Assembly (NCBI GenBank): GCA_907165065.1
Contig: OU015525.1
Coordinates: 31,376,037-31,440,036, forward strand
Direction of reading: 5' to 3'
Source of the DNA: Caprimulgus europaeus
Taxonomy: Eukaryota > Chordata > Aves > Caprimulgiformes > Caprimulgidae
DNA length: 64,000 bases
Under the pieces are notes generated by a model. The model had not been told where the DNA came from. It saw only the letters and a program-made list of their open reading frames with translations, and did not search any database. Position numbers and translations under genes: made by a program. This document shows positions 13,141 to 22,879 of the stretch, piece after piece (position 1 is the stretch's first letter; every line of letters starts with the position of its first letter).

Positions 13141-13240
13141 CTCTGCCCGGCTGCCTGCCTGAGTGCTACCCGGCTGCTGCCTGCCTGCTTTCCTGGCTGC
13201 CTGACCGAGTGCTGCCTGCCTGCCTGCCCGGCTGCCCGCG
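13141..13240 (+). repeat. Degenerate CTGCCTGC repeat in the HEY1 leader
   Basis: The motif CTGCCTGC and variants of it recur, including two similar segments with GAGTGCT followed by CTGCCTGC, suggesting an old tandem duplication. It lies in the probable 5' UTR, upstream of both candidate start codons. Confidence 0.6.
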
Positions 13241-13269
13241 GCGGGTGAGAGGCGAGGCGTGGGAGCACC

Positions 13270-13392
13270 ATGGGGGAGACGGGCGCCGGGCGAGGTGCGG
13301 GGCGTGCGCTGGGCGCCCTCTTGTCGCGCGCCGCCCGCCGCCTCCCCGTCGGCCGCCCGCGACCCGCCGCCGCCAGCGGCACCGGCACCGCC
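13270..13392 (+). CDS. HEY1: Possible 41-codon N-terminal extension of HEY1
   Basis: An ATG at 13270 with A at -3 and G at +4 (CACCATGG) is in frame with the usual HEY1 start at 13393 and reads 41 codons without a stop. An in-frame TGA at 13246 defines its beginning. The predicted extension has seven Arg, one Glu and no Lys or Asp, and is rich in Ala and Gly. Residues 12-30 look like an amphipathic, presequence-like stretch. The usual start has G at -3 and A at +4, a weaker context. If the transcript includes 13270, scanning ribosomes would meet this ATG first and make a 346-residue form. I know of no such isoform in mammals, and conservation cannot be tested here. It may be only a leader effect. 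Confidence 0.35.
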
Positions 13393-13484
13393 ATGAAGCG
13401 GGCGCACCCCGAGTACAGCTCGTCGGACAGCGAGGAGCTGGACGAGGCAGTGGAGGTTGAGAAGGAGAGCGCGGACGAGAACGG
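13393..13484 (+). CDS. HEY1: HEY1 coding exon 1
   Basis: This exon runs from the conserved ATG through the acidic N-terminus (residues 1-30 and two bases of codon 31). The donor is GTGAGC at 13485, in phase 2. The ATG context is GCCATGA. Confidence 0.95.
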
Positions 13485-15452
13485 GTGAGCGCGAGCAGGG
13501 CGGGCGCCCCTTCCCTCCCCTCAGCCCCGCGGAGCCCCGCGGAGCCGCGACCCCCCCCGTTCCCGCTCCCCCTCCCCGGGGTGGCGGTCTCTGTGGTGAC
13601 CGGTGTCCCGCTGCTCCCCGCAGGAACCTGAGCTCGGGCGCAGGCTCCATGTCCCCCTCCACCACCTCGCAGATCCTGGCCAGGAAGAGGCGCCGAGGGG
13701 TGAGTGCCAGCCGGCCGCCCGGCCGCCGCTCCCCTCAGCCCCCGCCCGCTCGCGGCTCCCCTCGGCCCCCGCCCGCTCCTCACCCCCGCTCTCTGCCCTA
13801 GATCATCGAGAAGCGCCGCCGCGATCGCATCAACAACAGCCTGTCCGAGCTGAGGAGGCTGGTGCCCAGCGCCTTCGAGAAGCAGGTAGCGCCCAGGGAC
13901 CCCCGCCGTGCCTCCTCCCGCTCCCGGGAGGACGGGTCCCCCCTCTTCAGCGCCTCTGCGTCTGCCTAAATGCTTACCCGCACCCTCTTCTCTCCTAGGG
14001 ATCAGCCAAGCTGGAGAAAGCAGAGATTCTGCAGATGACTGTTGATCACCTGAAAATGCTGCATACAGCAGGAGGGAAAGGTAAAGTTTCGTGCCTGATG
14101 ATGGGGTCAGCAGCTCTGCAGAGAGGCTGCTGTGAGAGGAGGGGCTTGCTGCCCTGCCTGCTGTGGGAGCGAAAATGAATGGAAACTCGCATGTTTCGTC
14201 AGGAATTTGGGACTCTCTTAACAGGATTTGTGGCATCGCTGGTGCTGAAACATTTCACCGTGCTAGCACCAGGTTGTTCTAGGGGAGAGTGATTACAAGT
14301 CTCTCTAGCAATGTGTCAGCACTGTGAAGTGAATCGGCAGCTTGGAAAACACAAAGTTTTTGTTGTCAAATCTTTGTTTCTCTGACTTGCTGAAAGTTCA
14401 GAACAGAAACTAGAAAAATACAGGATGAAGTGAGTAGCGAAGACAATTAGCAAAAATGGTGAAATGTACTTTCAGGAAAAAAGTACGTTGCCTGCAGAAG
14501 TCCCCTCTGATAAGTTAAGACTTGTGTTTGTAATGAATTTCACTACGCTGTGGTTTTGCTTGCACGGGGGAGGCATGAAAAGAACAAAAGTACTTTCCTC
14601 CAGTGGCAGTGTGCAATTGCAGTTTAAAAATGGCAGTTGTGACTGGTCTTGAGACTTGCAGCATCACAGCACAGATATAAAAGAAAAGCTTGTTAGACAA
14701 AAAAAAAAAAAAAAAGCAGGAAGGAGCTTGGCAGCTAATCTATGGTTGGGAATACTAACCACATCCAAGTGAAATGTGCTTATAGTAGAGGGTGGCGTGG
14801 GGAGGCTGCATGTGGACAATGACTGGAAAACAGCATCTTAGGACTCCGTTCTTTGTTCTTTCTCTTAGGTTATTTTGATGCTCATGCTTTGGCTATGGAC
14901 TATCGGAGTCTAGGGTTTCGAGAGTGCCTGGCTGAAGTTGCTCGATACCTTAGTATTATAGAGGGTCTGGATGCCTCAGATCCTCTGCGAGTTCGACTTG
15001 TGTCTCATCTCAATAACTACGCCTCTCAACGGGAAGCAGCAAGCAGTGCACACACTGGCATTGGACACATTCCTTGGGGCAGTGCCTTTGGACATCACCC
15101 TCACATATCTCACCCGTTGCTGCTGGCTCAAAATGGGCATGGTAACACCAGTACTACAGCATCTTCCACAGAACCACATCACCAGACCAGAATTGCTGCC
15201 CCACATGCTGAAACTTCCTCACTCAGAGTGCCCCCAAATGGCAGCGTTGGACCAGTGCTCCCCGTGGTCACCTCTACTACCAAACTGTCTCCTCCTCTTC
15301 TCTCCTCCATGGCATCTCTGTCTGCATTCCCCTTTTCGTTTGGCTCCTTCCATCTGCTGTCCCCCAACATGCTGAGCCCATCTGTACCAACGCAGTCAGC
15401 AACCCTTGGCAAACCATACAGACCCTGGGGGACTGAGATTGGAGCCTTCTAA
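13393..15452 (+). CDS. HEY1: HEY1: hairy/enhancer-of-split related bHLH-Orange repressor
   Basis: Five coding exons (13393-13484, 13624-13699, 13802-13885, 13999-14080, 14869-15452) join in frame through GT-AG introns to 305 codons, close to the 304 of human HEY1. The N-terminus is acidic ([10 protein letters not shown]...). The bHLH is at about residues 50-105 (RKRRRG then [14 protein letters not shown]), with Gly56 where HES proteins have Pro, the mark of the HEY branch. The Orange domain is at about 122-160 ([19 protein letters not shown]). The C-terminus has YRPW at 295-298 and ends TEIGAF. The protein acts in the nucleus as a homo- or heterodimer on E-box-like sites and recruits co-repressors. 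It is induced by Notch and works in heart, vessel and neural progenitor development. The frame is intact and the assignment is near certain. Confidence 0.97.
13624..13699 (+). CDS. HEY1: HEY1 coding exon 2
   Basis: The acceptor CCCGCAG ends at 13623 and the donor GTGAGT starts at 13700. The exon encodes the Ser-rich segment and the first part of the bHLH basic region (ARKRRRG), ending at Gly56 on a codon boundary. Intron 1 is 139 bp and intron 2 is 102 bp. Confidence 0.95.
13802..13885 (+). CDS. HEY1: HEY1 coding exon 3
   Basis: This is exactly 28 codons, from the acceptor CCCTAG to the donor GTAGCG. It encodes the rest of the basic region and helix 1 of the bHLH ([20 protein letters not shown]). 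Confidence 0.95.
13999..14080 (+). CDS. HEY1: HEY1 coding exon 4
   Basis: The acceptor CTCCTAG ends at 13998 and the donor GTAAAG starts at 14081. The exon encodes the loop and helix 2 ([19 protein letters not shown]). Intron 3 is 113 bp. Confidence 0.95.
14081..14868 (+). other. HEY1: HEY1 intron 4
   Basis: This 788-bp intron runs from GTAAAG to the acceptor TTCTCTTAG. It contains a run of 17 A at 14699-14715 and no recognisable exon or transposon. Confidence 0.9.
14869..15452 (+). CDS. HEY1: HEY1 coding exon 5, Orange domain and C-terminus
   Basis: The last coding exon carries the Orange domain, a Ser/Thr/Pro-rich middle region, the conserved stretch [14 protein letters not shown] and the C-terminal [17 protein letters not shown] is the HEY counterpart of the HES WRPW motif, and in HEY proteins it binds Groucho/TLE poorly. 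The stop is TAA at 15450-15452. Confidence 0.96.
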
Positions 15453-15664
15453 GAACTAACTCTTTAGTAAGGGTGGGGAAGCCTACAAACCTAGCTGAGC
15501 TGGGTTATGCCACACTTAAAGTTGAAGTTCTTAAAAACTGGGACAAAGGTACAGCTTCACCTTAACTAAGTTTGTCTAAAAACTGTCTCTGGATTTTTCC
15601 TTTTGTTTTCTACATTTTTGTATGTTAGCAGGTTTTTTTTAAATAGTTGCTGAAGTTGTCCAAA

Positions 15665-15670
15665 AATAAA
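15665..15670 (+). promoter_or_regulatory. HEY1: Proximal poly(A) signal of HEY1
   Basis: AATAAA lies 213 nt downstream of the HEY1 stop, followed by GTGGTTGTT within 30 nt, a plausible GU-rich downstream element. It could give a short 3' UTR form. Confidence 0.45.
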
Positions 15671-16695
15671 ATTACAGTAGTGGTTGTTAACACTTGTGTT
15701 AGATCTGTGCTGAGCATTTAAATAACTTTTGTAAGCAGTTTGTTTCGAATGTTTTGTTTTTCCTGAGTATGTCAGACTGTCTTTTTATGAAGAGAGATCA
15801 CCTATTGCTGTTAGCGATGGCCTAGTTTAGGTATTAATTTTTCCAAGACCACTCTTCTGAGCATTAACAAGCTGTGTTTTTGTTAGTGTTTTGACACTGA
15901 GATGTTCTATAAAGAATTAATCTTTTTGTAAACTATATTTGAGTCTTATATTTCTGAACAAAGCGTTGACAAATCAGGTGGACCAGCTTGACCAGCTTTA
16001 TCCAAGAACCCCATTTCTGTTTCTTCTGCAGCGGTTTGGTATATTTGGTGGTCTCATTCTAGTCCCTAGTGGGCGTTTACTCACATCACAGAACCTCTAT
16101 GCTGTTTCTTCCACCAAAAGGAGCAGTGCATGTTTTAAAGCAAACCCTAGAGTGGGCAGGGTGCAAGTGCCAAATTACACACGGCTATATTGGTGGTGGG
16201 TTTAGTTGCTGGGGAGGTGAAGGGAAAAAGAAGTTGTCACCTGCAGTAGTCTTCAAACTGGAGCCGGTCGTACGCATGCTCATTTCACAGAGCCGGATTC
16301 TGCTTTGAGTTACAGTGGAGTAATTTTTCTATTGCGCCGTGTTCTTGGTTCACTGAGATCAGACTCTTTCCCTCTGTGAGCTTCGAATTTGCACCTGGAA
16401 GGAGTGATGCTGGTGTTTAAATGACCAATGGAGCGGTACGGTGGGAACCCGTTCAGTGCACAGCCTTGTTATGTAAGAGATGAACCCTAACTGCTTGATT
16501 TTTCTGTTGCGCTTTAGGTGCAGTGTGGTGCCTCTGCTCATTTTGTAAGGGCTCTGCTGCATTCTTGTGTGTGTGTTAGAGTGTGCGTGTACACCTCTGT
16601 TTTGGTTGATTTAATGAGAATCTTAATCTGAACAGGTTTATCTAGTGAGTTCTACTGGACAGGGTTTGACTGCTCTTGTATTTGTGTTGTGGCTA

Positions 16696-16701
16696 AATAA
16701 A
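16696..16701 (+). promoter_or_regulatory. HEY1: Distal poly(A) signal of HEY1
   Basis: AATAAA lies in an A-rich context with T/G-rich DNA after it. The distance from the stop fits a full-length HEY1 transcript. Confidence 0.5.
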
Positions 16702-16719
16702 GGAAAAAGAACAAAGTAT

Positions 16720-19700
16720 TTTAAATTACATGCTTGTCTGAGATGCATTAGTGCAGAATTCTACGGGTATCACGGAGATGTTGAACAATTCCTGCTTAGT
16801 CTTGCTGTGGGCATTTGTATTTACTTTTTTCTTCAAATATTATGGCATTTTTAGCTACACTAGCTGAGTACATAAAGAACTGCAGTGTCTCAGAATAACA
16901 GTCGAGGGAAGGAAAATTTAAGATATGTTTTAGATGTCACTTTTACTTGCCTGGCAGACGGTGAAGACACCAGGGTTACAGCTGGAGAAGTTAAAGCTGT
17001 GCTGCCCCTGAATATTCTTATTGCTTTGTGTTAATACTAAAAAGTCATAGTCTTTACAAATGCTGAGTCCTTTCCTTTCTAGCTTAGGAAATCTTTATCT
17101 GTCCTGTAGCTCTGTAACAAAGTTTTGTACCTAAGTCTGGTTTAGCTTGCGTTCAGTGCATTAGTGCAGAATCTACCTGTGGTCTCCAACTGATGGTATA
17201 TTTGTTGCTGAGCAGCATTACTAACGTCTTAACACTTTGTCTTGACAGGCGTACATGTAGGTAGAAGGTTTTCTTCAAATATAGTCTGTCCTACCTGCAA
17301 ATCTCTACCTGCAGAACATCAACAACTTCTGGAAGTACCTCACTTCTTTCCTGTGCATTTGAATTTGTAGTACACTTGCGCTGGTAAATGGCACATCCTT
17401 GTCTGGATTTAGCTCTGCCAGAATAGCAGAAAGAGCTCGGCTCTGTGGGAGACCAGAGCTTTGTTTAAAGAGGGGCTCTTGGGCCAATTAAGGAGTGGCA
17501 TTGATGAGAGGCTTTCAGGGAAGAAGGATTGCCATGAGGCTGGGAAGAGTGGAAGGGCATTCGAGTGCGTAACCTTGTTTTACCTTCTTCCTGAGGCTGT
17601 GGGGGACCACTGCTAGAAATGAAACACAAACCACTATGGGAGCTAGAAATACATAGGTGTTATGGAGGAGAGATTATAGACCATAGTATTTCATGTAGAA
17701 ACATGAAATAAGAGGCTGTAAAATTCCAAAGCCAGTTTCCTTTTCACAGAGCGTATTGTCTCCTGTTTAATTGTTCTCTGCCCTGTCTCTAATAGGTTTT
17801 TATACCAGATTAACAACTCCTACCTAGAAGATGGCTATAGTACAGGCAACTATTCTTTAGATCTTTTAATAAATGGCAATGCTTCTCAGCCTTTTAAGGG
17901 TTATTTCATTGACATTCAAATGACTTTGCCTGCCTCTAAGTAGCTGGCTCTTTTGTGTAGAAAGACCCCTATAATTATTTTTATCCCACTGTCCTACTCT
18001 GGAATGGACTTCACAAGCAGAGTGCAATAAAAGTTTAGCTGCTGGTGTTTGTCTGTATATCCACTGTCTTCTATTTCCATTACTAATGACCAAGGTAGTA
18101 ATGAAAATTACTAATTTTACTCAACTTTTTCAGTAACTTGATATTAATTTTTAGAGGCTCAAAAATCTACTGATTGTTATTGTAGAAGGAGATAAATGAA
18201 TTCTTGGAACTCACAAAAGCTAGTAATTCAAATGGGAAAAGCGTGCCCCAGAAGCTGGAGCACCAGGGTTGGAAGTCCAGGACTGTATTACTACTTGTGC
18301 TGCTAACTTAGTAGATAATGCTTGGCAACCACTTAATCCCTATCTGTTTTGTCAGCTGTGAAAAAGGAATGGCAGTGTTTGGTCTCCTTTCATCAAGAGA
18401 CAGTGGTAGCTGGAAATTTTCTATATCAATGACAAATGCTGTTGTTTCTCAAAAACTACAATTCTGAGGTGTTCTGCCATTTTTCTTTCCTATAAGATGC
18501 TAAGTTTCTAAAGCCAAATTGAGAAAGGCAAAATCAGCTCGCTTCTGTAGACAGCAGGTATCTTCCAAGCCCCAAACATTTACTTGTTGACCCTGTTGCA
18601 AAAGAGCAATTCAGGAGCACAAGCTTAACTAGCGGGATGGTGGAGAAGAAAGGAAATGTGTGTGTGACTCGATCCCATGACCCCCCAACTACCTTCAAGT
18701 GCTTTGGATGAAAAAGCTGTGTCTGTCCGGAAATCCTCAGGCTAAAGCTTTGTGTGGGATGTAAGATGATGCAGTATTTCATATAAGCAAATATTATCTT
18801 CCTTTATCGAGGAAGCTGGATTTGATTGCAGAATAAAATTAAGAGGCTGGTAAATGCTGCATAAAACCAGATACAAACCTTTGAAAATCCATTCTGTGCT
18901 TTGGTGTAAAGGAATAGCTCATGAAAATGACATTTTTTAGCTTTTGGAAAGAAGCTGTCAGTAGTTCTTAAGACAGTTTCTGTTCAGTGCTCCCGTCTTA
19001 ACACTAGTAGCATGACAGATTTTGTTAGGATCATACTGAAAACCCCATGAATCCTGGCTATTGCTGTCTTCACTCACACATCAGCATGTGAGTCCCCAGG
19101 TGACAGGAGCCTTCCAAGACTATTGCATAGTGGTGGGAAGCCTGCCAGTTTTTTTGTCCAAGTAACAAACAAGCCCAAGTGAGTACAGATAAACTGAAAT
19201 CCTTCTTCCTGTTTTATATTGTGTGCATATTCACAAGCACTTTCTACCCTGTACGGAGCTGGAAGTCTGTAGTGAATAGTGTGGAGATCATGGGCTTTGT
19301 GCTGGAAGGCAACAAAAAAAGGTTTACAAAGCCCTTTTCTGAGGTCTTGTGGGAAAGGTTGCAGAGATGGGCTGTGGTACTTGCCAGGTGACTCAGTACA
19401 CTAAGGCATGAACACGTCCATGCGTTAACCAGCCTACCCAGCCTCGGAGGGCAGAGTGTGCTTTGCCCGTGACAGAATGCCTCTCTCCCCACCTGCTCAG
19501 CTTATAAATAAAAATTAGAACAGTCCCTTTCTTCTGGAGCCAGAAGATACAGGCATTGACTCATGCTTGCAATATAGTAGCTTGACTGTGGTAATAAATG
19601 TTGAAATGCCAGTGCCTAGTAAGATACCGGTACTTGAAGGTGTCTTTTGGAACTCTGAAGTGTTCATTTGGTGAAAGCTTTTATTAAGGAAATACTTAGG

Positions 19701-22700
19701 TATTACATATTGTTCACTCTTTTTCCAGCTAGTCCCACGCAATTTTTTCTCTAGCAAATTCTACTAATTAGAGGGAGTGGACCAAACTGCCTTGCTTTGA
19801 CCTGTACTGTATGCAGCCTACCCCAGCCTTCCCAGCAGAGCAAAGTTCACAGAGAGAGTTTATCTTCTGTTTTTTCTTTTTTTCTTCAATATATCATGTA
19901 ACACAGCTGTATAATGCAGCAGGGACTTATTTAAGTGCTCAAAACAGCTGAGCATTAGGGACATTCTGCCCTGCTTATAGAACCCTTAGCCACATTACAC
20001 TGCTCAGACCTCTTCAAAGTCTTTTACTAGGCTGCTTTCTTCAGGAGAAGCCTCCTGAAAAGGAAGGGGGAGTAGCTGGAGTCACTTTTGCACATCTGCA
20101 CTTCTGCTTGTTGGAGCAGCCTCAGCACTGGGAAGCCTCTGCAGACCACTCTTATCTCTGCATGGGAAAGGCTTCCTGGAGCTTTCTAGGTGGCTTGTAT
20201 TTTTCCAAGCTGTAAAATTGAGGCACAGATGGTAGTAACAGGTTAAACACTGATGGTGCGTGCATTTCTCCGTTTTGTGCTGATTTCACAGAAGAAAGGA
20301 TGTTGGAGTAGAAAAGTTGGTGGAGCAGCTCTGCGAGAGAATGGCAGGGAGCAGGAAGGAAGGCTGATGTGCAGGAGCAGGGGAAAACTGAGGCTGTGAA
20401 CAGACGAATGAAGGTTTGCATTGTTTGCATGGCCTGTTGCAAAGATACGGAAATAAGTGACATCAGATGATAAAATAAGCTGCACGCAAGTATGTAAATG
20501 GTTCAGAGTGGGGAAGGTAATACTCTTGGTATTCATAGTTGTAAGCCAGAATTAGATGAGCAACATACGAAGACAGACACATGATTTAAAACCAGTAAGG
20601 TGCTGAAACAAAGGTGTGTGAATGTCTTCATCAAATTTGGTGGGTCATCGCACTGCGTAGGGAGGAGCCAGGGCTCAGAGGGACTATTGCGGGCTGTAAG
20701 AATGCATCACAGCATGATTTACTGGTTGCATTTGTACCATCTGATCAAGTGAGTGTAAGGAGGTAGAGGAATTAAAGCCTGGTCTGTGCATGAGAGGGGA
20801 TTTGTGACCCAACTTGACTGAATTTGATACATCAGGATAACTGGTATGAGCTCCTAATGACCAGCAGCCGTTTCCACAAATCAGCCTGTATCAGCACACT
20901 CAGCTGCTGCTGCAGCCACTTAGCTCCTGGATTTTGGTGTGGTGGTTTTGGGCATGTGTTAGCCATCTATGTACGTATGAGGTCTCCTTCGCCATCAGGT
21001 GAGTAGGGCAGGTGCATGTTCAGGCTAGCAGTGGAAAACTAGCTCTGCTAGTAAAAGTGAATATGGAGCTCGCTTCTGAGATAAGGAACATCTGGCAGAG
21101 AGAACACAGAGTTGCTAACTTGCTTTGCATTGCATGTCTGCTGTTGATAGTGCAGATAATAACTTGGTGATACTGCTTCTTATCATCACCAAGTGTGTCT
21201 TTAACAGAGAGGCCATTTCAGAGGCTGAATTTCAATATCTAAAGATGAAATGAGAATAATTGTAATCTGTTGTTGTTCAGCAATAGTTGTGCAAAAGTTT
21301 GTGGGATTGGATAGTGATTAAAAGTGTAGCAAAGGGATCTGAAGTATGTGCTGTAGGAGCTCTTTTACATGCTACACAGCAGGTAAATCTATTCCTTACT
21401 TCATCAGGAAAACATCGATTTGATTGAACAGTGGTCCCTGTATAATGTAGATTCCTAACTGTCTGTCGATCGCCTCTTTGAATTTCTCTGGGATTCATTG
21501 CGTCTTCTGTTAAGAGGAAATTATCAACAACAAGAGGAAATCCTGTACTAGTACTGAATAGTCCTTATTTTAAAGGTACTTCCCTTCTTGTGGGAATTGT
21601 ATATAATCAGAACAACACTCCATAAAACAGACAAATTATTTTAGAAGGAGACGGGTCAGCCTTTTATTTAAAAGGTCTGACGTTATTGTACATAAGAAAA
21701 TCAATTGTTAGAGTGGATGACATTCTTCCATGAGCTGCCTGTGCTTCCCAAAGGTGGGGCAAAGTTTAGGGCATTGGTAACAGGAAGCTTGGGCTCCTTA
21801 GAGACTTTCATGTTTTCTGGAGCACGCAATGACAAAATTACCCTTTTTCTTCCCCAAAATAACACCAGGAATAATAATAACTAAACTTTACCCTGTTAAG
21901 TATTGAAATAGGTGGAGATGTGAATGGTGTGTATAACTGTTGGACAAAACCAAATATCCATTAAGCTGGTGTGGGCAGGGGTAAGATGTGTCAGTCAATG
22001 GTGTGTTGTAAAGGCCATGCAAGCAGTAAGAGCAGCTCTTTTGAAGATGAACCCTTCCCTCCCATTAGGTTTCTGAGATCTAGTCCTCTGTACTTCAGTT
22101 CCAGCTGCACAGACCTGTTCCACCACATGAACCAGTATGGGCTGAGCAAGGGACAGGTGCAGCCCCCACCTGAAGCCCCAACACGTGGCCACAGCTGTGT
22201 CCCAAGATTTGGAGCATCAAATCAAGCAAGTACACTGAGAGGTGTGACTGTAGATCTGAAGTGAAATGGTTGTCACTCTCTCACCTGTTAAATTGGTGCC
22301 TGTTTCAAAAGAGAGGATTGAAATGCCACGTACCCCCTGGCCCAACCAGCCATGAAGCTGTGAGAGCCCTGAATGAGTCAGATACTCACTGAGAGAAGTT
22401 AAAGCAAAATCTGTTACGGGGCTTTAAAAATCTTTGGGTTGTTGCTGTTTTAGGCAACGTTTATCCAATTTTTATCTCCTTCCGGGGAAGTGAGAAGGTT
22501 CCCTGCTTCTTCATGGTGGTGACAGAGGTCTACAGGACTCTTTACACAGTCCCCTCAGGCCTGACCTCATCCTGCCAGTGAACAGACTGAAGCCCCATTT
22601 TCCACCCCTGCAGCACAGCAACATCCCAGGCTGAAAGCATAGCTTCAATGGCAGGGCTGGCTGAGAGCCACAGGGGCCCAAGACTGGGAATTCCCATGGA

Positions 22701-22775
22701 CTGCCCCCAGGGACAAAGCTGAAGGAGTGATGCATCAGGTTTCCGGGTAGAAAAATCCTGCTTTACTCTCTCTCT
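16720..22775. other. Intergenic DNA downstream of HEY1, no gene recognised
   Basis: No exon, RNA gene or CR1 remnant is recognisable. A 15-bp word (TGCATTAGTGCAGAA) occurs near 16744 and again near 17157, the only local duplication I noticed. A further AATAAA near 17868 on the + strand could serve rare HEY1 read-through. Confidence 0.45.
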
Positions 22776-22878
22776 ATTTTATTTTATTTTATTTTATTTT
22801 ATTTTATTTTATTTTATTTTATTTTATTTTATTTTATTTTATTTTATTTTATTTTATTTTATTTTATTTTATTTTATT
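22776..22878. repeat. (ATTTT)20 pentanucleotide microsatellite
   Basis: Twenty uninterrupted ATTTT units (22776-22875) plus ATT are preceded by a short CT run and followed by a T-rich tail. The purity suggests recent slippage and probable length polymorphism. Confidence 0.98.
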
Positions 22879-22879
22879 A

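Larger units (their letters stand above)
13110..13392 (+). other. HEY1: HEY1 probable 5' UTR with in-frame upstream ATG
   Basis: This is the stretch between the promoter boxes and the conserved [10 protein letters not shown] start. It contains a CTGCC/TGCCTG-rich degenerate repeat (13141-13240). Its only ATG is at 13270, in frame with the usual start 123 nt downstream. A TGA at 13246-13248 closes this frame upstream, so the extended frame would begin exactly at 13270. The 5' end of the UTR is approximate. Confidence 0.55.
12190..13990. promoter_or_regulatory. CpG island over the HEY1 promoter and first exons
   Basis: CpG density and GC content rise sharply from about 12190, where GGGCGCCC and CGCGC strings begin, and fall again around 13990 in HEY1 intron 3. 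The surrounding DNA is CpG-poor and AT-leaning. The island covers the promoter, the 5' UTR, exons 1-3 and two short introns. Long open frames on both strands inside it (12181-13665) follow from the scarcity of stop codons in GC-rich DNA and are not annotated as genes. Islands of this kind often produce an unstable divergent transcript, which cannot be judged here. Confidence 0.9.
15453..16720 (+). other. HEY1: HEY1 probable 3' UTR
   Basis: No coding potential continues after the TAA. Two AATAAA signals are present: 15665-15670, 213 nt after the stop, and 16696-16701, about 1.24 kb after it. The distal one gives a UTR length similar to that of mammalian HEY1 as I remember it, and it is followed by T/G-rich sequence (near 16728). 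The UTR end is an estimate. Confidence 0.6.

Noticed and set aside
12181..13665. Several long open frames (up to about 296 codons) on both strands over the HEY1 promoter
   Set aside because: They overlap each other in most frames inside a CpG island, are Ala/Arg/Pro-rich, and follow from the lack of stop codons in GC-rich DNA.
16744..17175. A 15-bp word repeated about 410 bp apart downstream of HEY1
   Set aside because: Too short and isolated to call a repeat element; no flanking similarity seen.
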